Shown here piece after piece: positions 13,403 to 21,460 of a DNA stretch of 64,000 nucleotides. A model generated the notes under the pieces. That model saw only the letters and a program-made list of their open reading frames with translations, made no database searches and was not told the DNA's origin. Source of the DNA: Vibrio chagasii (GTDB taxonomy: Bacteria > Pseudomonadota > Gammaproteobacteria > Enterobacterales > Vibrionaceae). The position numbers and the translations under genes are program-made. The DNA lies in contig CP090851.1 of the NCBI GenBank assembly GCA_041879415.1, forward strand, positions 2,356,001 to 2,420,000. Reading direction: 5' to 3'. Position 1 is the first letter of the stretch, and each line of letters opens with the position of its first letter.

Positions 13403-13733
13403 GTCTAATTTTGAAGAAGCTTACCTAGCGATATGTATCACGTGCTCTGGATCACAAAATGCTTTTGGATAAATATCCATCAAACACTTTCTGTAAGCTG
13501 CAAGACGCCCCTAAAAACTGATTTAATTTTTAGCGAAGCCTTGCCTCCAAGTTATCGTTTTTCATAAGGATAACAAGCATTTTTCGCCAAAAAGATATCA
13601 AGACTTGCGTAAGATCACATTTGATTTTAATGCTCATTCCACCCAACCAAAACAAGATCTAGATCACATTATCAATTTCCAAAAGTCGTAATCTGAAGTT
13701 AACCCATGAGGGATACAACAGAGGAAAACTTCT
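13403..13733 (+). promoter_or_regulatory. Regulatory gap upstream of raiA
   Basis: No gene is seen in these 331 bases. GATCACA occurs three times in one orientation (13450, 13613, 13662). The first lies in CGTGCTCTGGATCACA, a plausible half-conserved CRP site. GTTATC (13551) and GATAAC (13569) form a short inverted repeat. raiA is regulated by CRP and growth phase in other gammaproteobacteria (known); CRP control here is inference. Confidence 0.4.
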
Positions 13734-14069
13734 ATGAAAATGAACATCACTGGTAAAAACATCGACATTACCTCTGCAATCCGTGATCACATAGAAAGCA
13801 AATTTAAAAAGCTGGATAAATGGCAAGTAGACATCATTGGTTGCCAAGCGAGCTTTAGTGAAGAGCCAAACAAGAAGAAGAAATTTGAAGCGGTAATCAC
13901 TGTACCAAAAGGACAACTTGTAGCTTCATCAATCCATGACGACCTCTACGTTGCTATCAACGAAGTAGAACAAAAACTAGAGCGTCAACTGAACAAGCTA
14001 CGCCATAAACCAGAAGCGCGCCGCGCTGAAAAGCCTGAAATCGAAGAGCTAGAAGCTGAAGTAGAATAA
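13734..14069 (+). CDS. raiA: Ribosome-associated inhibitor RaiA (HPF/YfiA family)
   Basis: A 111-residue short-type HPF-family protein, close in length and sequence to E. coli RaiA (113). It binds the 30S decoding centre in stationary phase or cold, blocks A and P sites and inactivates 70S ribosomes without making 100S dimers. The fold is the basic beta-alpha-beta domain (MNITGKNIDITSAIRDHIES at the start, a KKKKFEAVITV strand) with an acidic tail (EIEELEAEVE), which is typical of RaiA rather than of short HPF. A good AGAGGA ribosome site precedes the ATG. The order bamD...raiA-pheL-pheA matches E. coli. Confidence 0.9.
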   Translation: MKMNITGKNIDITSAIRDHIESKFKKLDKWQVDIIGCQASFSEEPNKKKKFEAVITVPKGQLVASSIHDDLYVAINEVEQKLERQLNKLRHKPEARRAEKPEIEELEAEVE

Positions 14070-14090
14070 GGAAAGATAACAGATTAAAAA

Positions 14091-14116
14091 ATAGCGCCTC
14101 AGGGCGCTATTTTTTT
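14091..14116 (+). terminator. Terminator after raiA
   Basis: ATAGCGCC/GGGCGCTAT stem with a three-base loop followed by seven Ts; it separates raiA from the phe promoter that starts three bases later. Confidence 0.9.
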
Positions 14117-14118
14117 GC

Positions 14119-14147
14119 TTGACGCTCGTAGCTCGCTTGCTTATTGT
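14119..14147 (+). promoter_or_regulatory. Promoter of pheL-pheA
   Basis: TTGACG (14119-14124), 17-bp spacer, TATTGT (14142-14147), about 30 bases before the pheL start. Confidence 0.75.
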
Positions 14148-14177
14148 GTTTAAACATTCATAAAACAATCACTTTTT

Positions 14178-14225
14178 ATGCAAACTCAATCTTTGTTTAT
14201 TTTTGACTTCTTTTTTCTTCCGTAA
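14178..14225 (+). CDS. pheL: phe operon leader peptide PheL
   Basis: A 15-codon frame encoding MQTQSLFIFDFFFLP, with five phenylalanines, three of them consecutive. It lies between the phe promoter and a terminator-like hairpin. The ribosome stalls at the Phe codons when charged tRNA-Phe is scarce, which favours the antiterminator and lets pheA be transcribed. Too short for ordinary gene finders but clear from content and position. Confidence 0.9.
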   Translation: MQTQSLFIFDFFFLP

Positions 14226-14228
14226 ATC

Positions 14229-14299
14229 GGAGGCTAAGTCGTTTTAGAAAAACAAGTCAAAAACGAACAAGAAGCCTCCCAAACTAGGGAGGCTTTTTT
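14229..14299 (+). promoter_or_regulatory. pheA attenuator
   Basis: The terminator is AAGCCTCCC (14272-14280) pairing with GGGAGGCTT (14287-14295), followed by Ts. GGAGGCT at 14229-14235, just after the pheL stop, can pair instead with AGCCTCC (14273-14279) to form the antiterminator. Together with the Phe-rich leader this is a complete attenuation switch. Confidence 0.88.
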
Positions 14300-14313
14300 A
14301 TAAGGACACATTT

Positions 14314-15489
14314 ATGACTGACCGCTCAATTTCACTGGATGATATCCGCCTTCGTCTTAATGATTTAGATGACGAACTACTGAAGCTACTTTCAGAACGT
14401 CGCAAGCTAAGCATCGAAGTTGCTAAAAGCAAGGTAGAGACATCAAAACCAGTTCGTGATGCAGTAAGAGAACAACAACTGTTGGTTAAGCTGATTAACA
14501 ACGGTAAAGACAAATACGAATTGGATGCTCAGTACATTACTAAGCTGTTTCACACCATCATTGAAGATTCAGTTCTACTTCAACAGTCATACTTACAAAA
14601 CCTCGCAAATCCACAAAGCCGTAAGCCTTTGGCTCGCGTGGCATTCTTGGGTTCTAAAGGCTCTTACTCGCACCTTGCAAGCCGTGAATACTTCAGCCGC
14701 AAGAATATGGAGTTGATTGAGTTAAACTGTAGCCATTTCAAAGAAGTTGCCTCAACAGTTGAGTCGGGACATGCAGATTACGGCGTATTACCGATTGAGA
14801 ACACCAGCTCAGGTTCAATCAACGAAGTGTACGACCTGCTTCAACACACGACGCTTTATATCGTTGGTGAGCTATCTCAACCCATTGAGCACTGCCTAGT
14901 TGCTAAGAATGATATCCGTTTAGAAGACATCAAAACCCTCTATTCGCACCCACAACCTCACCAGCAATGCAGTGAGTTCTTGAGCCGTCTTAAAGATGTC
15001 ACCCTTGAGTCTTGTGCCAGCACAGCTGACGCTATGAAAAAGGTGAAAGATCTGGACGGTGATGATGTCGCAGCGATTGGTAACGCATCGAGCGGTAAGC
15101 TTTACGGGCTTCAGCCAATCCAAGGTAACATTGCAAACCAAACAGAGAACCACACGCGTTTCATCGTGGTAGCACGCAAGCCAGTTGAAGTATCAACGCA
15201 AATCCCAGCCAAGACGACACTAATTATGTCGACTTCACAAGAGGCTGGTTCATTAGTAGAGACACTACTGATTCTGCAACGCTTAGGTATCAACATGACT
15301 AAGCTAGAGTCTCGTCCGATTATGGGTAACCCTTGGGAAGAGATGTTCTATGTAGACTTAGAAGCACATCTAGACTCGGACAATATGCAGCAAGCGATCA
15401 CAGAGTTGACGGCCATTACTCGCCACTTAAAAGTCCTTGGTTGCTACCCAAGCGAAAACATCAAAGCGACTCAGGTTAAGCTGTCATAG
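14314..15489 (+). CDS. pheA: Bifunctional chorismate mutase / prephenate dehydratase (P-protein)
   Basis: A 391-residue cytosolic enzyme. The N-terminal AroQ chorismate mutase domain covers residues 1-90 (LNDLDDELLKLLSERRKLS). The prephenate dehydratase domain (about 105-285) has VAFLGSKGSYSH, LPIENTSSGSINEVYDLL and NHTRFIVV. The C-terminal ACT domain (about 300-385) contains LESRPIMGNPWEEMFYVD, the site for phenylalanine feedback inhibition. It converts chorismate to phenylpyruvate, the committed path to Phe. Expression is set by the pheL attenuator immediately upstream. Confidence 0.97.
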   Translation: MTDRSISLDDIRLRLNDLDDELLKLLSERRKLSIEVAKSKVETSKPVRDAVREQQLLVKLINNGKDKYELDAQYITKLFHTIIEDSVLLQQSYLQNLANPQSRKPLARVAFLGSKGSYSHLASREYFSRKNMELIELNCSHFKEVASTVESGHADYGVLPIENTSSGSINEVYDLLQHTTLYIVGELSQPIEHCLVAKNDIRLEDIKTLYSHPQPHQQCSEFLSRLKDVTLESCASTADAMKKVKDLDGDDVAAIGNASSGKLYGLQPIQGNIANQTENHTRFIVVARKPVEVSTQIPAKTTLIMSTSQEAGSLVETLLILQRLGINMTKLESRPIMGNPWEEMFYVDLEAHLDSDNMQQAITELTAITRHLKVLGCYPSENIKATQVKLS

Positions 15490-15520
15490 CCGAGAACGAA
15501 TAACGCTTTCAGCTAACTAT

Positions 15521-15551
15521 AAGTATTTGGCCTACGGTAGGCCAAATACTT
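15521..15551 (+). terminator. Terminator-like hairpin after pheA
   Basis: AAGTATTTGGCCTA/TAGGCCAAATACTT, a 14-bp perfect stem with a three-base loop; the T-run after it is weak. Confidence 0.7.
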
Positions 15552-15758
15552 AAAACTAGTTTACCGTTCTACACCACCTCCCCTCCAAGTAGCCCTACGC
15601 TTTTCTAATAGAAAACTCATTAGTGGCTTTTTTATCAATAAAGACAAAACCTTACCGCCTTCACAGGAAAGCACCGTACAACGTGTAATTAATAGCGAGC
15701 TCACCCTAAGTAACATAAACTTACGCGCTCAAATTTATAAACCATGTTGTGAATAGCC

Positions 15759-18095
15759 ATGAAGCTAAGTACGAAAATATTACTTCTGATTGCCCCCGTA
15801 ATACTGATCAGTACTGCGGCTTCCAGCTATATCATCTACTCGACTCAAAAAAACAGTTTCATCAAACGCGAAGATAACGCTCTACAATTAAGCATGGAAA
15901 AACTGGCCGGGCACTTTCGCCAGTCACGCTCTTTTCTTAATAGCTATTCTTATGCGCTCACTAAAAGTGACATGATTAAACGCTTCTTCTTGGCTGAAGA
16001 GAACCCTAGCCAAGAACTCGCACTCATCGATGACCTGCACGAAACCGTCAAGTTGTTGCAAGATGGCGACGACAGCTTTACCGGACTCGCTCTGCTAGAC
16101 AGTGATCGCACTGTCAGCTATTACGCCGAAAATAGCCGTGATCCCTTTGCAGAGATGGACCCTAAAGTATTAGAGTTCGTTGAACATCAATACCAAGAAA
16201 AACGCACAAGTTCGGGTACTGACTACATCCAAAACTCACAAGGTGAAGGTGTGCTTGTTCACTATGAAGTACTCGATAAAGAGAGCGTTTCAGCTCCGAT
16301 AAGCGAACAACTCAACGATGTGTTTTTTCTCGTAGTATCTGTTTCTCTCGATAAGTTTAATTCACTACGAAAACAGATAGAGTTTGACTATCAAACCAGC
16401 CTTTTCTTTACCGATGAGCCGATATCCCTAGGGAATGGCTTAACTCAATCAGTAAAGCTAGGGCCTGAATTTTACGCAACACTCGACCCTGCTCATTTTT
16501 TGTTGGACAACAAACTCAAATCCATCTGGAATGAGCTCAGCGTGTCGTTTGCTCTTTCTGCTTTTGTCAGTATGGGCTTATTGCTCATGCTTTTATCTCG
16601 CTGTGTAATCAATCCAATCACACGTTTGGATAAGCAGCTGCAACAGGTCGAAAAAAAGCAAAGAAAGAACATTGAACGCTTAGGTACAAATGATGAATTA
16701 GGCCGCTTATCACAACGCTTTTACGACATGTATCAAGAGCTCGACAATACCTACCAACAAACCAAAGTGTTGGCAGAGAATGACCAACTGACCCAGATCC
16801 CCAACCGACTACAATTTCAGTCGTTTGTTCAGCAATCTCTTCCAGCCCCTGACTCGAAAACCAATACCTGGGTGCTCTATCTCGACTTAGACAACTTCAA
16901 GTTTGTGAACGACAAATACGGACACCAAATTGGGGACTCGATTCTCGTCTCCTTTGCTGAGCGCATCACAAAGCTCTGTAGTGAATATCAAGAAAGAGAC
17001 AACGCTCACTGCATGCCTGCGCGCTTGTCGGGCGATGAGTTTGTTATCTATATCAATGCCCCAGCGAATGCCGACAATATTGCGCATCAGCTCTCGGAAA
17101 AGTTACTAGCTCCGCTACAAAAAGGGTTTATCACCGACTCAGGAAGCTTTCCAATCACAGTGAGTATTGGTATCGCGACCTATCCAAATGATGGGTATAC
17201 CATCGAGAAACTACTCTCAAACGCGGACACCGCCATGTACCAAGCGAAACATGCTGGTAAGAATCAGTTCGCGGATTACTCGTTAGACTTGGATAAAACC
17301 ATTCAACGTCAAGCCAATATTGAGCGAGCTCTGAGAGATCAGAACTTTGATGAAGAGTTTAAACTCGTTTACATGCCATATATGGACGCTGCAGGGCACC
17401 ACGTAATTGGAGTTGAAGTTCTGCTACGTTGGGAGTCAGAACAGCTTGGTACAGTAGCTCCCAATGAGTTTATTCCAATTGCTGAGCAAACAGGGCTGTT
17501 CGAACTCGTCGATCGCTGGGTTATCGAGAATGCCTTTGCTTCTTTCCATCAGCTTCAGGCTCAATTTGATCACTCAATTCAGCTGTCCATCAACCTATCT
17601 TCGGCTGGGATAGAGACTACGCACCTCGCAGATTTCATTGAGCAACATGCCAAGATTAATGGCATTCCACCAAGCTTGATTGATTTTGAAATCACCGAGA
17701 CCTTCTATTCAAATTCGCATGGCTTTCCGCTACTCAACGAACTCGCTCGAATGGGCTACCGATTAGCTATTGATGATTTTGGTTCGGGCTACACATCCAT
17801 AACTCAATTGGTTGAGTACCCGACGCAAAAAATCAAATTGGATAAAGGTTTCTTGGAAGCCTTGATCGAAACAGACAATCAGAACATAGTTAAGCCTGTG
17901 ATCGGACTGTGTCACGCGCAAGGCAAAACCGTGACTGCTGAAGGTATCGAAACCAAAGAGATGCACCAATGGCTACAAGACGCGCATTGCGACATGCTGC
18001 AAGGCTTCTACTTTGGTAAGCCTATGCCTCTCAATGAGCTAAATGATTGGTATCACGAACACCAACAGCGATTTAAGCACCAACAGAACGATTAA
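15759..18095 (+). CDS. Membrane GGDEF/EAL cyclic-di-GMP protein with periplasmic sensor
   Basis: A 778-residue inner-membrane protein. A first membrane segment (residues 7-26) and a second (about 262-283) enclose a periplasmic sensor domain of about 235 residues. A HAMP-like linker and a GGDEF domain (signature SGDEF, 424-428) follow, then an EAL domain starting with EVL at 553. EAL catalytic elements are kept: NLSSAG, EITET, IDDFGSGYTS, KLDKGF, AEGIET. Both signatures deviate by one residue (SGDEF, EVL), variants that can be active, so it may make, degrade or both; I cannot tell. It is alone behind a terminator and overlaps nothing. Confidence 0.9.
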   Translation: MKLSTKILLLIAPVILISTAASSYIIYSTQKNSFIKREDNALQLSMEKLAGHFRQSRSFLNSYSYALTKSDMIKRFFLAEENPSQELALIDDLHETVKLLQDGDDSFTGLALLDSDRTVSYYAENSRDPFAEMDPKVLEFVEHQYQEKRTSSGTDYIQNSQGEGVLVHYEVLDKESVSAPISEQLNDVFFLVVSVSLDKFNSLRKQIEFDYQTSLFFTDEPISLGNGLTQSVKLGPEFYATLDPAHFLLDNKLKSIWNELSVSFALSAFVSMGLLLMLLSRCVINPITRLDKQLQQVEKKQRKNIERLGTNDELGRLSQRFYDMYQELDNTYQQTKVLAENDQLTQIPNRLQFQSFVQQSLPAPDSKTNTWVLYLDLDNFKFVNDKYGHQIGDSILVSFAERITKLCSEYQERDNAHCMPARLSGDEFVIYINAPANADNIAHQLSEKLLAPLQKGFITDSGSFPITVSIGIATYPNDGYTIEKLLSNADTAMYQAKHAGKNQFADYSLDLDKTIQRQANIERALRDQNFDEEFKLVYMPYMDAAGHHVIGVEVLLRWESEQLGTVAPNEFIPIAEQTGLFELVDRWVIENAFASFHQLQAQFDHSIQLSINLSSAGIETTHLADFIEQHAKINGIPPSLIDFEITETFYSNSHGFPLLNELARMGYRLAIDDFGSGYTSITQLVEYPTQKIKLDKGFLEALIETDNQNIVKPVIGLCHAQGKTVTAEGIETKEMHQWLQDAHCDMLQGFYFGKPMPLNELNDWYHEHQQRFKHQQND

Positions 18096-18135
18096 CACGT
18101 ACCAACTGAATCAAACGACTATAAGAATCGAATAC

Positions 18136-18657
18136 ATGAAATCTGTCATCATCGCCTCGCTAAATCCCGCTAAGATCAATGCTGTCAAAAGTGCTTTTGT
18201 CTCTGCGTTTCCCAACACCGAGTTTGAGTTCACGGGTGTAAGTGTGCCAAGTGGTGTTGCCGATCAGCCTATGAGTAATGATGAGACCTATCAAGGTGCA
18301 GTGAACCGTGTACACAATGCGACACAACAGCAGCCTAATGCGGATTTCTATGTCGGGTTAGAAGCGGGAATCGAAGGCGGTGTCACCTTTGCATGGATGG
18401 TGATTGAATCAAATGGTCAACGTGGAGAATCTCGCTCGGCAAGCCTGATGCTGCCACCAGCTGTTCTGGAGAAGCTAGAGTACGCTAACGAACTCGGGGA
18501 TGTGATGGATGAAGTATTTGGTACTGACAATATCAAGCAAAAAGGTGGAGCAATTGGTTTACTGACACATAACCAGCTTTCACGTAGCTCGGTCTATCAT
18601 CAAGCGTTAATCTTAGCCCTGATCCCATTTGTGAACCCTGAACATTTCCCAGCTTAA
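18136..18657 (+). CDS. yjjX: Inosine/xanthosine triphosphatase YjjX
   Basis: A 173-residue protein of the YjjX (DUF84) family. It hydrolyses non-canonical ITP and XTP, keeping them out of nucleic acids and removing oxidised nucleotides. The N-terminal strand-loop SLNPAKINAVKSAF is the substrate-binding signature; YVGLEAGIEGG and the KGGAIGLLT segment are typical. The open frame extends 31 codons upstream, overlapping the GGDEF/EAL gene, but the ATG at 18136 gives the conserved start MKSVIIASLNP. It converges with trpR, as yjjX does in E. coli. Confidence 0.92.
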   Translation: MKSVIIASLNPAKINAVKSAFVSAFPNTEFEFTGVSVPSGVADQPMSNDETYQGAVNRVHNATQQQPNADFYVGLEAGIEGGVTFAWMVIESNGQRGESRSASLMLPPAVLEKLEYANELGDVMDEVFGTDNIKQKGGAIGLLTHNQLSRSSVYHQALILALIPFVNPEHFPA

Positions 18658-18710
18658 CCAATGAATGCTTCTCAAGCTCTCTAGCAGTTCGATTGCAAGC
18701 TCTAGAAACT

Positions 18711-18741
18711 AAAAAACGCTAACTATCCGTTAGCGTTTTTT
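18711..18741. terminator. Bidirectional terminator between yjjX and trpR
   Basis: AAAAAACGCTAAC/GTTAGCGTTTTTT with a short loop; A-run on one side and T-run on the other serve both convergent genes. Confidence 0.92.
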
Positions 18742-18783
18742 CAATTCGCACTCTCACTATTCAGTGATAGCTTAAGCCCAGTA

Positions 18784-19077
18784 TTACTTAAGCAGCAGAT
18801 CGGCAATAACCGCTTTCTCTTGTTCTGATTTTGCCTTGAGCTCATTAGAGCCTCTGGTGATGGTTGCCACGCCGACTCCCAACATCTGGCTTACTTGTCT
18901 TTGAGACATTTCACCTTTCATTAGCTCACAAAAAATATTAATTCGAGCAACCAGAGCATCTCGCTCATCGGGCGTCATCATCATGGTCAACAACAGTTCA
19001 TGCTGATCTTTCTCAACCGCTGTCTTAACTAAATCCATGAGTTGTTGCCAGTTATCATATTCAGGTTGTGATGCCAT
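18784..19077 (-). CDS. trpR: Trp operon repressor TrpR
   Basis: A 97-residue all-helical repressor. The DNA-binding part shows GEMSQRQVSQMLGVGVATIT followed by RGSNELK, nearly the E. coli helix-turn-helix. LTMMMTPDERDALVARI matches the tryptophan-binding core. The dimer binds operators of trp and related genes when loaded with tryptophan. The N-terminus is somewhat shorter than in E. coli (108 residues). It follows slt in the same direction with a terminator between, and I found no CTAGT-type trp operator in its upstream region. Confidence 0.93.
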   Translation of the reverse strand: MASQPEYDNWQQLMDLVKTAVEKDQHELLLTMMMTPDERDALVARINIFCELMKGEMSQRQVSQMLGVGVATITRGSNELKAKSEQEKAVIADLLLK

Positions 19078-19174
19078 ATCTCTACACTTACTTTTAAATT
19101 CAGACTTTAAAGAGTCGCTTATCGATTGAAAGCGTTTACCACTTTATACCGAAATACTTGATGTGATCCAATGT

Positions 19175-19214
19175 AAAAAGGCAGTAAGCGGAAATGGTTC
19201 GCACTCACTGCCTT
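19175..19214 (-). terminator. Terminator after slt
   Basis: Minus-strand AAGGCAGT and ACTGCCTT close a stem-loop that is followed by a T-run (the A-run at 19175-19179 on the plus strand). Confidence 0.8.
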
Positions 19215-19247
19215 CGATTGTCACTCAGTTTTAGGTCTTATCGGCTT

Positions 19248-21197
19248 CTAGTATTTAGTTTTCACCTCATGGGGAGCCAAAAACTCACCCTGCTCACCCA
19301 AGATGTCTCGATAGTAAGTCTCAAACATTAAAATGTTCTGAACGTAACCACGTGTCTCTTTGAATGGAATCATCTCAATGAAAGCGAAGGCATCAAGTTT
19401 TTCATCACTGCGAGAACGCCACTGTTTCACACGGCTTGGTCCTGCATTGTAGGCAGCAAAAGCAAAAATACGGTTGTTATCATATTGAGAAAGCAAGCCA
19501 TCTAAGTAGTGGCTGCCAATTTCGATATTCTTGCCGACATCGTAAAGATCATCGCTACCCTTGTACTTAATCTTGTGCTTGTTCGCCGTGTATTGCGCTG
19601 TCTTTGGCATAATTTGCATAACACCGCGAGCACCAACAGGAGAACGAGCTTCAGAGTCCATCGCGCTCTCTTGTCTTGCTAGAGACATCAAGGTGATTGG
19701 GTCAATATCATGCTTCTCTGCGTAGAAGTTAAACCACCACTTATGAGCGACCGGGAAACGCAATGCAATGTTATCCCACATTTTCGCTGAAATACTGGCA
19801 ACGACAGTGAAGTGATTCCAACGCTGTGTTGCAGCGTAAGCAGCCAACATCTCTTTTTGCTCTTTATCTGCATTGGTCAGTAGCCAGCGCCATTCACTTT
19901 TGGCTGCGGCAATTTTATCGCGAGTGATAAGTTCATCGATACGAGTCAACGAAGTACTAAAAGGCTTCACTGTTTCTGGGTTGTATTTCAACGTAGAGGT
20001 TGGATATTGAATCGGTTTACCTAACTGCTTTGCCGCCGCAACACTGTAGAAATTACGCTGACCTAAAATATCAGACAGACGTTGGTTACCCTTTTCAGTA
20101 TCACCTGTTGCTATTTCAGCCCTGCCTAGCCAATATTGCCAGCGCAATGACGCTTGGTGTTTGTCGTCTAAGCGGGCAATCCACTCTTTCAATCCAGTCC
20201 AATCGGCATGCTGAATAGCCAAACGGGCCCGACGTTCGAGTAAGACTTGTTTCGACGAACTCATCAACATCTCGTCTCGCCACTCCATCAACTCTTCAGA
20301 ATCGGTATTGATTAAACGGAAAGTCAGGTAATCCGCGAGCTCTTGAGATTTCTCTTCAGAAAATTTCTGGGCCTTGATGACACCATCGAATACTTCTTGG
20401 GCACTGCTAGCCGATTTTCTTGCGAGCTTCTTAAAAGCAAACTCCGTTTGAGCTTGATAAAACTCATTGGCTGGATACTTCTTCGCGAACGTGAGCACAT
20501 TTTCAGGCTTGTTGTATAACGCCTTCATCTGCTTAGCTTGAGCAATTGACTCATCATGATCCAATTGCTTGATCAGATAGGTCATCAGCTTACCGTTACG
20601 CCCTTCAAACGCTAACAGCATACGCTCTAAAATCAGCTCATCGGTTCTTAAGCCAGCTTGATCCCAACTCTTAAATAGCGGGTCGCAAGCGTCATCAACA
20701 CCATCGCCGCTCAACCAAAGCTGCTTCGCCCCTTTAAAAGCCAGTTCTTGATTACCTTGCTCATAGTTCGCTCGGTAATAGATGCATTGGTACTTTTCAC
20801 CCACCGGCTCTTTGGTCTGAAACTCAAGGATGGTTTGCCACTGTTTTCTAGACGCCAGCATATCTAAATATGGTGCTCGCATACGATTAGAAAATGGCAG
20901 GGCTTTGTTCTCTTCAATAAACGCATCCACTTCCGCCGGAGTGCGATCTCCAAGACCGATCAGAAAAGCACGATAATCGGTGTAAGGCGTGAGAGGGTAT
21001 GTTTGAATTTTACTGCGCAGTGCTGAATAAGCTTTTAGATCACGGTTGTCTAAAACCTCTTGCGCTCTATCATAAACATCACGCTGCATTTCTAACTCTG
21101 AGGCATTGCTAGCCATAGCCATTGGGGCCAGTGAAACTGAAGACAAGATTGCCGATGCAGCCACAGCAACCTTCGTATTACCAATTCGGAAAAACAT
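19248..21197 (-). CDS. slt: Soluble lytic murein transglycosylase Slt
   Basis: A 649-residue periplasmic enzyme that cleaves MurNAc-GlcNAc bonds exolytically, making 1,6-anhydro muropeptides. A signal peptide covers about residues 1-29 (KVAVAASAILSSVSLAPMAMA). A long superhelical U/L domain rich in alpha-helical repeats follows, and the C-terminal SLT domain has MSLARQESAMD (catalytic Glu), SPVGARGVMQIMP and AFAAYNAGPSRVK. The ATG at 21197 is chosen because an AAGGA stands 8 bases upstream; the longer frame starting at 21254 would put 19 extra residues before the signal peptide. It feeds the recycling enzymes encoded at 27345-33973. Confidence 0.94.
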   Translation of the reverse strand: MFFRIGNTKVAVAASAILSSVSLAPMAMASNASELEMQRDVYDRAQEVLDNRDLKAYSALRSKIQTYPLTPYTDYRAFLIGLGDRTPAEVDAFIEENKALPFSNRMRAPYLDMLASRKQWQTILEFQTKEPVGEKYQCIYYRANYEQGNQELAFKGAKQLWLSGDGVDDACDPLFKSWDQAGLRTDELILERMLLAFEGRNGKLMTYLIKQLDHDESIAQAKQMKALYNKPENVLTFAKKYPANEFYQAQTEFAFKKLARKSASSAQEVFDGVIKAQKFSEEKSQELADYLTFRLINTDSEELMEWRDEMLMSSSKQVLLERRARLAIQHADWTGLKEWIARLDDKHQASLRWQYWLGRAEIATGDTEKGNQRLSDILGQRNFYSVAAAKQLGKPIQYPTSTLKYNPETVKPFSTSLTRIDELITRDKIAAAKSEWRWLLTNADKEQKEMLAAYAATQRWNHFTVVASISAKMWDNIALRFPVAHKWWFNFYAEKHDIDPITLMSLARQESAMDSEARSPVGARGVMQIMPKTAQYTANKHKIKYKGSDDLYDVGKNIEIGSHYLDGLLSQYDNNRIFAFAAYNAGPSRVKQWRSRSDEKLDAFAFIEMIPFKETRGYVQNILMFETYYRDILGEQGEFLAPHEVKTKY

Positions 21198-21460
21198 TCG
21201 CTCTTTCCTTAGTGCGTGTATGAATACGTGAAATCTATTTACGCCCGACATCACATAAAATGTAAAGGAATTGAGTGTAAATATTATTAATATTTAACAC
21301 TTCATCTAAGAAGCATATTAAATATAGTTTTAATAACCAATGTGACAATAGTAAGTAAGGATTCGTTCAAGAATGGCTTTTCTTTCCTAGGAGTAACATC
21401 TTTAGGGATATTGGTATAAAATAGCTAACAATTTTGAACAATAATTAGGATCGATCGGCA
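21198..21460. promoter_or_regulatory. Divergent promoter region of slt and ettA
   Basis: AT-rich gap without genes. A near-palindrome GTGTAAATATTA / TAATATTTAACAC lies at 21275-21300, and TATAAAAT at 21415 is a likely -10 for ettA. The protein binding the palindrome is unknown. Confidence 0.45.
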
